From the NCBI RefSeq assembly GCF_018812025.1, contig NC_063054.1:25176142-25240141 (forward strand): a stretch of 64,000 nt of DNA, in the 5' to 3' direction. Under the pieces are notes generated by a model. The model made no database searches. It was given only the letters and a program-made list of their open reading frames with translations, and was not told the origin of the DNA. Position numbers and translations under genes: made by a program. Of the stretch, positions 55,322 to 64,000 are shown in pieces; the stretch's first letter is position 1; the number at the start of each line of letters is the position of its first letter. The stretch comes from Megalobrama amblycephala. Taxonomy: Eukaryota > Chordata > Actinopteri > Cypriniformes > Xenocyprididae.

Positions 55322-55485
55322 TAACACTTTACAGTGAGGCCCTATTAGGTAATGTTAGTTAATCCATTAACTAACAATGAGCAATAATCTACATTTGTTA
55401 CAGTAGTTATTATTCTTTGTTAATGTTAGTTAATAAAAATACAACAGTTCAATGTTTGTTCATGTTAGTTCAGGTCCATTAAATA
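55322..55485. repeat. TTAACTAATG dispersed repeat, inverted copy B
   Basis: Starts AACACTTTACAGTGAGGCCC (the reverse complement of the 15.66 kb end) and carries TAATGTTAGTTAAT and GTTAGTTAATAAAAAT words. Opposite orientation to 15497-15662. Confidence 0.75.
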
Positions 55486-55488
55486 TTA

Positions 55489-56475
55489 TATCCTCCTGGC
55501 CCAGGAATAGACTTTTGTCCTCTGTAGTGGACATTATATTTAGTGATTTTCTCTGACATCATACATGTCACAGTTTTAAGTCTGGATGTCCTGTAAAGAA
55601 CACATTCAGGGCTTTGTAGAGATACCAAATTTTTAGAGGTTTCACCATGACAACAACTTCTTGATCTTTAAATATGACTGAAAATGAAAATTAGCACTCT
55701 TTGGAAATATGATAATATTTTGTAATTATAATTTAAATCAGATTAATTTTCAAATTGTTTGTTATAAATGAACATCTCAGGAAAATGTTGTGGGGTTTCA
55801 AATCAAAATATCACTTTCTGTTACGAAACAGGACATACATGATTTCATACATGACCTCTGTAGAGGACACCAGGACTTAAAACATGTTTATCAGGCATTT
55901 TAGGTGAGTGAATAGGGAAAGAATTTATATATCAATATTCCTATTAATTATTAGATATTATTATGAAATTGTTGCCAATTATTACTCCCATTATTACACT
56001 TCTTTTTTCATTGCATGTTGCTCCAAAAACACATAAATATGCAAATTAGATACAGTGTATAGATACATTGTATTGAATGGGAAAATCCATGTATGACTAT
56101 TTTACCCACATATTGCATAAAGTAAAATGGTATACCAATTAATTCCATTATGTCTTTCATAACATAGTTGAGAATCATCTTTATACAAAGTTTGGTTAAA
56201 AACAATCCTGAAGCCTATAAATTGATTGGTGATAAAAAAAAAAAAAAAAAAAATCACGTTGTTTTTGCCTATACATGTCATTTCATGTCATGTTATTTTT
56301 TAAACAACTTAGTCCTGGTGTCCACTACAGAGGACATAGCATAACATAAATAAAATATAATTTTTCAAAATTTTTATTTCTTAATTTGTTTCTTATGCTC
56401 AAACAATATAATGACGTGAAAAAAATACTAAATTCAAAAAACTTTTTTTTTCCGGGTCTCAGGAGGCCTTAAGCA
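55489..56475. mobile_element. about 1-kb non-autonomous element with inverted ends
   Basis: The ends CCTCCTGGCCCAGGAA (about 55491) and GGGTCTCAGGAGGCC (about 56454) are imperfect inverted copies. A perfect 17-bp inverted pair, GTCCTCTGTAGTGGACA (about 55517) and TGTCCACTACAGAGGAC (about 56318), lies inside. CTCTGTAGAGGACACCAGGACT near 55856 is a third related word. The inside is AT-rich and non-coding. The right end is followed by TTAA, the left is not. Confidence 0.6.
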
Positions 56476-57299
56476 TACAGAATATGCAAGTTTAGAAAGA
56501 TTAGGCTGCGTACAGCCTTGAGTAACTTGCTTGTTTGCAGGCATTTGCTATGCTACTGAAGCTATTTTAAATATACAACAACAATCAAGGTTTCATTTTA
56601 CTTATTTTTTATAAGTAATTCTAATGTATTGATAAATGACAGGTTTGATAAATGACAGGTTTCTTTTAGTGTGTCAGCTGTTAAATTTAAGTAGTGCTTA
56701 CTCAACGCATGGGATAAAATCTACCCAAACAAATTGAGTGCAAATTGTTGCCTCAATTATGAGTAGATTCTACTCTCTAAAAAAGACGGTTCTTTAAAGG
56801 TTCTTTATATAACAGTTCTTTTTAGAACAATATCGTCCTTAAGAACCCTTTATATGCTGAAATGGTTCTTTGTTTTAGAGTTTAGGGTCCTTTATTCCCG
56901 CCTTTTTGTTTTTCAAATCTGTAACTGTCAAAGCCACCTCATTACTGATTTTCTGGAGCTCAGCCATTCTATTACACTCAACAGGTAAATGATTTATTTC
57001 TTAAAATGTCTATAAATATTATCTTTAAAAATTGGTTTCCTACCAATCATGTCTTTTCCTCTTCTTAGTTAAAGAGAACATGTAAGTGTGATCAGCTCTG
57101 TTCAGTTAAAGATACTCATTTTCTCTTCTCCACAAAGTCATAGAGACAATTTAATTTATGATCCATATTGTTTAATTTTTTTTTTAATGATTTCTTAATG
57201 CATAAACATAATCAGTCCCAAAAAACAAAAAACAAAAAAACAACAACAAAAAAAAACATTAAAGCTATCCCATGACTTATATCACTTTTTCCTTCAAAA
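56476..57299. other. intergenic, non-coding
   Basis: No gene. A phrase AAGACGGTTCTTTAAAGGTTC...TTTATATAACAGTTC near 56785-56870 looks like a small dispersed repeat. A-rich run at 57220-57260. Confidence 0.4.
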
Positions 57300-58320
57300 A
57301 TTGTTTTTACATAATTGTAAGAGACACACTCTAACTCTAAACTCCCACAACATCCCACAACCTCATTATCTGCAGAGAAAAAACACCACTCATAATGATA
57401 TATGTAAAGACATCATAGAGGACTGTGAAGATATTTCACTTTTAAGATTTGTTGAACTGTCACTGCAAAACTCTAGACACAAATCTCTTAATTTCTCATT
57501 GAATAGACTGGCTTCAGCTCAGTTAGCACACAAATACCCAGCTGGAAACACTAAGAGTCAAAATTTATCACACACCAATCAGAACCCTCAATAGATAGAA
57601 AAGTCAGTTCATTCAGTTTTGGAACAATGGATCCAGAGAGACGTGATAGAAGGGGTTGAGGATACCAGAGAGGAGGAGAAGGAAGATGTGAAGGAAGAGA
57701 ATGAGGGGGAAGACGAGGAGTATGAGGAAGGGGAAAGGCAAGGAGACAAGCAGCTTCGGATAAAATTCTTGTCACTCCTTGTCCATAGTATGACTATGAG
57801 GGAGGCTGGGCAACGAGTTTCAGTTGATGCGTGCCGGGGTGGATCAGGCAAGCAAGAGGATTTTACCCCGCTGCCATAGCTAGGGCCAATAGCCTGTGAT
57901 GTTGATGAGATTCTCTGGCCTGTCCCAGACCAAAGACAGGATGCTGGGGTGGGGCAGAATAATTTTTGTTGCTGTTGTTTGGTGTATTGTACTGTACAGT
58001 ACATTAATGATTAATAAAATGTTCAAATGTATACACATGTTGTGTCTTTTGTTGTGTTCATCATGTGAGAACCAAGAAACATAACTTTTTGTAGTATTGT
58101 TTTGAATTGATCTCATCAGTGTGTAAGACTATGTTGAAGTGTGTGTGTTTTTTGGGGCTTGTGTGTCATGTCTGAGGGCAAAGTTTGGTTTTTCAGCAAG
58201 ATTGAATGGTTTTGAGTGGAGAGCTTCATTTTGACCTGAAAATAGGAAGTTTGGGGAATTGGGTGAGAATGGATTTGTGTTTTTGAGAAAAGGAGGCATA
58301 ATTTCAAGAAATGTGTTTAA
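57300..58320 (+). pseudogene. internally deleted DDE-transposase relic
   Basis: A short reading frame on the plus strand starts near 57628 (MDPERRDRR) with an Arg/Gly-rich N-terminus in one frame and a Glu-rich shadow in another. A helix-turn-helix scrap follows (LLVHSMTMREAGQRVS), passing directly into a C-terminal scrap (GWIRQARGFYP, IARAN, and CDVDEILWPVPDQRQD in another frame). In the fish IS630/Tc1-related transposases I recall, these two parts are separated by the whole catalytic domain, so the core is deleted. An AATAAA lies near 58014. The element ends are not defined. Confidence 0.5.
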
Positions 58321-58442
58321 GCAGTTTAGAAAAACTGTAAATGATTAACATGAAATATGAATATTGGTCATTTTGGCCCATGAGCCCCAAATCCAAATCA
58401 AATCCTTTGGATTTAGAGGAAAAAAATGAATAAAAATAATAG

Positions 58443-58482
<40 letters not shown>
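58443..58482. repeat. (TA)n microsatellite
   Basis: About 19 TA units between the transposase relic and the mtmr14 promoter region. Confidence 0.95.
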
Positions 58483-58485
<3 letters not shown>

Positions 58486-58559
58486 GTTTCTGTTTCTCAC
58501 GAATCCAGATTGATTTTCAAAAATGGTCTAATACTAATTTAAACATGAGTAAAAACAAG

Positions 58560-59233
58560 AGCAAACTGACAGATAGCCCAGAGACGCTTGACGTCACCTT
58601 TCAGGAAGTATTGATCACATGATCACGTCAGTTTCCTGTTTACTACTGGCCCTGGTTAAAGTTCCTTGGCTACATCCAACACGGATACATTTTATTGCAA
58701 TTTTACAAAACCGTTCTTTTGTTTGCCTTTACATACATCCGACAGTTTTGGCGTTGTAAACAACACTTAATGTTTTTCTCCAGATCGAAATTAAGTTGAA
58801 GACTTGTCGTGCGGACTTCCTGTGATTGGTGGCCGGTGTTGAGATTATTTTCTGGGATGCGGTGTTCTGATGTGGGCTCTGAAAGTCAAAAGATAAACCA
58901 AAGCGGGGATTTCATTATAAACGGACAATACTTTTTATTTTTGTTGATTGGAGAAATAATAGCGGTAAGAAGTCTTGAAGTCTTTCTCGCGTCGTATAGT
59001 ACCGTCGGTAACGGGCTATTTTGATCACCAGTGCTGTGGAGGGGGATCATCTCGCCAAGACCCTGAACTCGGGACGCGTCCCCGGCTCCGGCCCCGGCGC
59101 CTTAAAGCGGGCAGTGAGGAAGAAGCTTGTCCTGAAGGGATGGCCTGGAGGATCCTCTCGGCCCCAGGGAGCTGCGCTATTTAAGGAAGGGCGGGTTCGA
59201 ATCGAGCAGAAGGCGGGTGACGGCAGGTGCTCG
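58560..59233 (+). promoter_or_regulatory. mtmr14 promoter / 5' UTR
   Basis: A perfect cAMP-response-like TGACGTCA lies at 58589-58596, with an ATTGG (inverted CCAAT) near 58824. A GC-rich CpG-dense block is at 59035-59230. AGCGGTAAGA at about 58966 could be a donor of a non-coding exon. The frame of exon 1 is open upstream to 59021, but with no similarity, so I treat it as untranslated. No TATA box at a convincing place. Confidence 0.55.
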
Positions 59234-59320
59234 ATGATGGCTAGCAGGAGCGAGGACATAACCGATCTGATATATGAGTTCTCTAAGAGCCAGTACAGAG
59301 CGAAGGAGGTCACCCCGTGG
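59234..59320 (+). CDS. mtmr14: MTMR14 (hJumpy), coding exon 1
   Basis: MTMR14 removes phosphate from PI3P and PI(3,5)P2 and influences autophagy and calcium handling in muscle. This exon encodes MMASRSEDITDLIYEFSKSQ and YRAKEVTPW. The EFS+.QYRAK stretch matches the vertebrate N-terminus. The exon ends CCGTGG|GTAAGA (donor at 59321) in phase 0. There are two adjacent ATGs (59234 and 59237); which one is used cannot be decided. The long mammalian Ala/Ser-rich leader is not present. Exon 2 follows after a 2.7-kb intron. Confidence 0.9.
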
Positions 59321-62003
59321 GTAAGACCGAACACATCAAACATCAGTCAGTTCTTTCCCATAATGCACAGCAACTGTTAAATATGTCAATGACTCATGAC
59401 CTAAAAAAAATCTAACACACGTTCCAAATTCTTATAAATTTAGTCCATGTATTCATGTTGGTTTAATATGATTTTGAAAAACTTTGATCAATGAACAATA
59501 AGTAGCTAAACAAATTAATACATAAATAAATCAAATTAATGATTTTGAAAATGTCATGTGGTGTAAATACACAACATACATTTAAAGTTATTATTTATAA
59601 TTTATTAATGTTAAAAAGTATATAATAATAATTTATAATAATCAGGACAGTATATGATCTAGGTCAGCATTTCAATTCGTTTTGAGACAGCAACTGGAAG
59701 CAGCTCATGTGATTGTAAGGAACTTCCAAAGGGAAACTAATTTCATGAGTCATTCTGTTCTTTCCATAGTCACAGATTAAGTGGAGAAAAATTATCATAT
59801 ACATGTTCTTCTTCAGTTCAGTTTCTACCTTTTTTGCTAATTTTATTGAGGAACAAAACAAGGATGTGATGAAGAGAGGATGCTGGTGTTCTGAAGTGTC
59901 AACCCACTAGTAAAAATAACCCACAGTAGTTAAAACTAATCCACATCCCTAAAGACTGAATTATACTTTTCCGTAGTCTGATGCACTCCTCTTCAAAAAT
60001 GTAATTATATGTTGTGTCTACATATAGCATAACAACTGTGATTGGTCCACTTTGTAACCAGAGATCCTCCTTTTTTATCATGGCATGAAATATATCTGGA
60101 AGCTTTGCTTATATTGGGACTGTAATAGCCTGATTGGTTGACGCTTGTAATACGGTCTTTCCTCCGTGACTTAGAAGTATGCTGTGGAGCTTCTGAAACC
60201 TAAAATGACAAATGGATGTGTACATTGGGGTTGCAAGTGTACTTGCAGAATGACACGGACATACCAACACAAAACTATAAATGCAAACAGCTGCATAGAG
60301 GCTGTGGTGTAGGTCCGATGTAGAGAAATAAGAGGCTCTTAACTGTAACCTTAAAATGACCCAAAAATACTCTTAGTAGGTCATCCTTAAAGGTTTGGTA
60401 TGTTTTTCATAAACACTTTTTAGCTATACTGGTTGACACTCTCTTCACATCCTGATAGCAATCAATAATAGAAGTGGTCTAAATATTAAAAAATTTACAT
60501 ATATCTACTGTGAAAGTCTCAGGACCAAAAAAATGTTTGTCAAATCATTGCATTTGATCCAGATGCAATAATAGGATGTCCTACCTGCCTGTCAACGTAT
60601 GTATTTGCTATCACTATCAACGCCCAAATGAATCTGCAGCAGTCAGGTGGTACAAGTCAGCACTCTTTAAGTTGTTTAAGTTGTGTCTTTCGTGACACTT
60701 TGCAGACTCTGCTCTGGCTGTGCACGTACATGCGTTTTGGAGGAGGCGTGGAATTGGAGAACACTCGAAGGGAGGGGGTGTGATCTTATGATTTCAAAGC
60801 TATCTTGCTGTTGTTAGTCTAACCGAAATTGCCTACGCTACTTTTAAATGCAGGTCAAATTTTTAGGATACTGGCTTTGAACTTGTATTGCCCACATGAG
60901 CATCATGGCTCAGTGTGGAAGATGTTAGGTAAACATTAGGCATTGTTTCAATCCAGGGAAATAATGCATGTTCTGTCAAAATGACATAACCGTTCTTATA
61001 TTTTACTGGCAGAGTTTTAGCACTGATATTTTCTAAATAAAGATGGTTAAATCATATTAAACTGCACTAACTCTTTTAAATGCAGTTAAATATTCCATTG
61101 TAATAAAGTCAACTTGTCTATTGAAAGTATTCTCATAGCCTCAGCATTTCATAATTGACACCAAAGTTAGAATGCTTGACCCAGCAATGTTAAAGGATCA
61201 CTTCAGTTTAAGTTCTATATAGGTTTAGGCTACAGTTCAGAAGCCAAGCAGTAAATGAATGGAACCCCAGCTCCGTGAAGTGAATTTTCACTCTCACAGA
61301 CATTATGGGCTTACATGCTAAAATCAGTGTGAATGCTTCACAACTGACACTTCGTCGGGAGTTTGATTGACAAGTGGTCTAACCAATCATAATGCAGAAT
61401 CTGCCATTTTGTTAGAAGATTAACCTCGGTGGACTTGAACTTGAAAAATGGTGTGTATTTACGTCTTTCCGCGTTTTAAACAACATTCCTTCTCATGTTC
61501 ATTCATGTTTATTTGATGCTATAAATTAACTAGTAGGAAGAGATGATTGGTTCACGAGCCACTTGAGCTGAGGCACTACAGCAATCTGTCACAACACATT
61601 AAAGAGCCATCTGTCACAACACAAAGTAAGAGCCAGTAACTAAGGGGGGCGGGTCTTTGCGAAGGGTCAATTTTGTAACATCCTTGTAAATGAGTGATGA
61701 GATGAGTGACGATATAGCCTAAGGAAATGCAAATATATATAAATACAAACAAAAGTACATAAGATGACTTAATCTCTTTTTATTTACCATTTTTTTTTTT
61801 TTTTTTGCTGTTGACCTATGATTAAATTCCAGCATTCAAAAAAGTAAATTACCTCAGAAGTCATGTCTGTTTCTTTTTCTTGCTAATATTAGAGGGTTGA
61901 ACTTGCTTTCTGTTCTTCTGATAACCTTCTGATAATGATTGCTGTATGAAATGTTCTTAAAATGCCTTTAAAAGCTTTATGTATATTTTATATGTATTTT
62001 CAG
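59321..62003. other. mtmr14 intron 1
   Basis: 2,683 bp. GT at 59321 and AG at 62002-62003 (TATTTTCAG). It contains no gene. About 60370-60830 and 61195-61700 have GC-richer, repeat-like stretches (CTCTTCACATCCTGATAG; GGGGGGCGGGTCTTTGCG) that I could not assign. A T-run is at 61791-61807. Confidence 0.65.
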
Positions 62004-62152
62004 GTAGAAAGAGTAGAGAAGCGCTATCTGGAGCTGTTTGACCGGGACTACAAGTACAGCATAATCCACAACACCAATGGGGAAGTGTGTGGTCACTACC
62101 CACGGAAGATCGTGTTTCTGGAATATGAATCTTCAGACAATAATAAAGAGAG
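62004..62152 (+). CDS. mtmr14: MTMR14, coding exon 2
   Basis: Encodes VERVEKRYLELFDRDYKYSI, IHNTNGEVCGHYPRKIVFLE and YESSDNNKE with the first two bases of the next codon. This is nearly identical to the vertebrate protein right after the N-terminal helix. Acceptor TTTTCAG at 61997-62003; donor GAGAG|GTAATA at 62153. It joins exon 1 in phase 0 (TGG|GTA) and leaves in phase 2. The phosphatase signature (CX5R) is encoded in later exons outside the window, so the gene is partial here. Confidence 0.95.
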
Positions 62153-62507
62153 GTAATAACATCACTATCTCTAGTAGTCTACTGAAGACACACAGTAGAC
62201 AGATTAGTAATGTTGGGGAAAAGTGAATTTCAGGAAGAAGCATTTTATATTTATGTTTTACCATTATTTCTTTGAAAAAGTCTTGAAACTACTATGCTTT
62301 TTATAGTAAAAGACGATTTTCAATGTGGTATGATTATTATACTGCTATGCTGAACCAATTACATATGTCTCCACAAAATTCATATACTTTGATTCTTGCT
62401 ATGTGTAGTAGGTTACCAAGGGCCGGTTACACCAGCTGTGTGAAGGTTAAAAGCTTAGTTGTGAGCATAGATATATAGTATTTTACAATTTATGCACTAT
62501 TAAATAT
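62153..62507. other. mtmr14 intron 2, start
   Basis: No gene or repeat was recognised before the TIR element. Confidence 0.5.
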
Positions 62508-63513
62508 TTAAAGGGTCATGAAACCCTAAACCAAAATTTCTGAGATTTTAACAGAGGTATGTGTGTTGAACACCATTGAAGACAATGTTAGCATCTGTTA
62601 GATTTAATAGTAGGGGGGAAATGGTTAAATTTTAGTTTTTAGTACGCTATTTTCGTCTTCCGGGTTTAAAATCTTCATCCTGTCCACGTCACAGGCTGTG
62701 ACGTGGCAGAGCACGATAGTGCTTTGATGACTCATCGGTGTTTCATAATTATTAACGAGACTGAGTTTTTTATCCAATGAGAAGACACTCTCTTAATTAT
62801 TCATGACACCACTTGGATCTTTCCAATGACGAGGACGGTTAACGGCACTAAACAGCAAGAGAGACTGACTGACTGACGGTGCGTGTCCGTTGGCGGCGCG
62901 GAGCGAGCGGGTAAGCGCGAGTGTTTTCGGTTCATTCCTATGGAAGTTGAGCCGCGCGTAAGTTAAATGTGACGCTCAACTTCCATAGGAATGAATCTAA
63001 AAATGCTCTGGTCGCTTGCTCTGCTCCAGTCGACACGCAGCCTGACTGACTGAGCGTGTTGCAGGTTCGGCGCGTAAGATCTATGCTATGTACGCAAGGT
63101 TTTTTTTTAAGCGTTATTTTTTTTTTTCAAATATATGCATGTATAGTGTGTATATAAACAACTATATATTTTATAATGACTGTAATTACACATGTACATT
63201 AATATGTTTTAAATAGAATTACGATTACTGTAGGATATATGTAGCAGGGCATTCAGTAACTCTTGAAAAGACAAAAATAAAGTGTCAGTGTATTTCATTA
63301 GATTTGAACTTTTCCTGTTTTTTAAAAAATTGTAGTATTTCCTCACGTTTTACCACTGATTTTTAGTGACAGTCGATATGCATGGGCTACTGGCGATGAG
63401 AGTTTCCCCCCTCCCCTCTCCTCTCACAGTCACCACGCCCATTTAAGTTGCATTTTTCAAAAAGATTGTGAGCTAGACTTGAGCTGAAAGAGGGGGGTTT
63501 CATGACCCTTTAA
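62508..63513. mobile_element. 1-kb non-autonomous element with perfect TIRs and internal hairpin
   Basis: Perfect 19-bp inverted ends, TTAAAGGGTCATGAAACCC (62508-62526) and GGGTTTCATGACCCTTTAA (63495-63513). The outer TTAA on both sides suggests a TTAA target with a 15-bp TIR, as in piggyBac/Kolobok-type elements. A perfect 22-bp inverted pair lies inside (62931-62952 and 62974-62995; TTCATTCCTATGGAAGTTGA... and its complement) around a 21-nt loop. No transposase. It sits in mtmr14 intron 2. Confidence 0.85.
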
Positions 63514-64000
63514 GCGTTGTTGAAACATACCCCACATATTAACTAAATGTTTATGGAAGCCTCCGAGCAGGAGTAACTAATGGAATAAAATAGCAGGCTG
63601 ATTAAATGACATCAATGAGTTATGTTTTCATCTAAATGGTATGTGTTCCACCCTGTCAAATTTAAAATTTAAAAATATAAAAAAATTCAATTTTAATGGT
63701 TTGTTATTAATTATTAACGATTATTATTAAGTATTGATACAGTTCCTTAATATTTCTTACATATTTTATGTAATATTTTGTTTCATAATTATTTCTATAT
63801 GGTATTTCAATGTAAATGTAATTTATCACTGTTGACAGTTGTGTGAGGTCTGAAACATCGGCCATAGACCTGAGTCAGGGTAGCGCTATATTTACTTTTC
63901 GACAGAAATGAAAACATGGCTGTGAGGGATAGAAGTACAGTGTGTTCAATGGATTGTACTGTTTTTTTTTAACAACATACTGATTACTTAGCTGACAAAA
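63514..64000. other. mtmr14 intron 2, continuing
   Basis: AT-rich. No exon 3 of mtmr14 was recognised before the window ends. Confidence 0.5.

Noticed and set aside
57609..58004. 131-codon Ser-rich minus-strand frame
   Set aside because: Antisense shadow of the Glu/Arg-rich transposase relic.
59047..59343. 98-codon minus-strand frame over mtmr14 exon 1
   Set aside because: Antisense shadow of a GC-rich promoter and exon.

Overview
The window looks like nuclear DNA of a cyprinid fish (carp, goldfish or barb type). It is AT-rich and intron-dominated, with vertebrate splice sites, and it carries repeat families that I recognise from memory as typical of cyprinids. No bacterial features are present. 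Host genes fill about 1% of the window; the rest is intron, spacer and transposable elements of many ages. The species cannot be named from this sequence alone.

Two host genes are supported, arranged head to head. On the minus strand, lhfpl4 (a tetraspan GABA-A receptor auxiliary protein) has coding exon 1 at 47486-47891 and exon 2 at 12559-12795, separated by a 34.7 kb intron. A candidate last exon lies near 1162-1286. On the plus strand, mtmr14 (a myotubularin-related phosphoinositide phosphatase) begins with exon 1 at 59234-59320 and exon 2 at 62004-62152; its catalytic exons lie beyond the window. From general knowledge, LHFPL4 and MTMR14 are also neighbours in human, in the same divergent orientation, which supports both names. 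About 11.3 kb separates the two start codons.

The main mobile feature is a 13 kb composite LTR retrotransposon at 16805-29794, inside the lhfpl4 intron and antisense to it. The outer element has inverted-end LTRs, a 4 bp target duplication (TGTG), a tRNA-Pro-like primer site and the order gag, protease, integrase, (interruption), reverse transcriptase, RNase H. Integrase ahead of reverse transcriptase is the hallmark of Gmr1-like Ty3/gypsy elements. Between integrase and RT sits a second, conventionally ordered gypsy element (20667-27614) with a tRNA-Ser primer site. That inner copy is crippled: its 5' LTR lacks about 153 bp, its gag has two stops, its protease is missing and its pol is frameshifted.

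The rest of the intron and the flanks are a layered repeat graveyard: two LINE families and an L1/Tx1-like LINE, a DIRS-like element broken by a solo LTR, gypsy gag/RT/RNase H/integrase scraps, Tc1-like and another DDE transposon remnant, long palindromic MITE-like elements, tRNA-derived SINE remnants, minisatellites and microsatellites.

Layout: 1-12.5 kb, lhfpl4 3' side with repeats; 12.6 kb, exon 2; 12.8-16.8 kb, intron repeats; 16.8-29.8 kb, composite LTR element; 30-47 kb, intron repeats; 47.5-48.6 kb, lhfpl4 exon 1 and promoter; 48.7-58.5 kb, intergenic repeats; 58.6-59.3 kb, mtmr14 promoter and exon 1; 59.3-64 kb, mtmr14 introns and exon 2.
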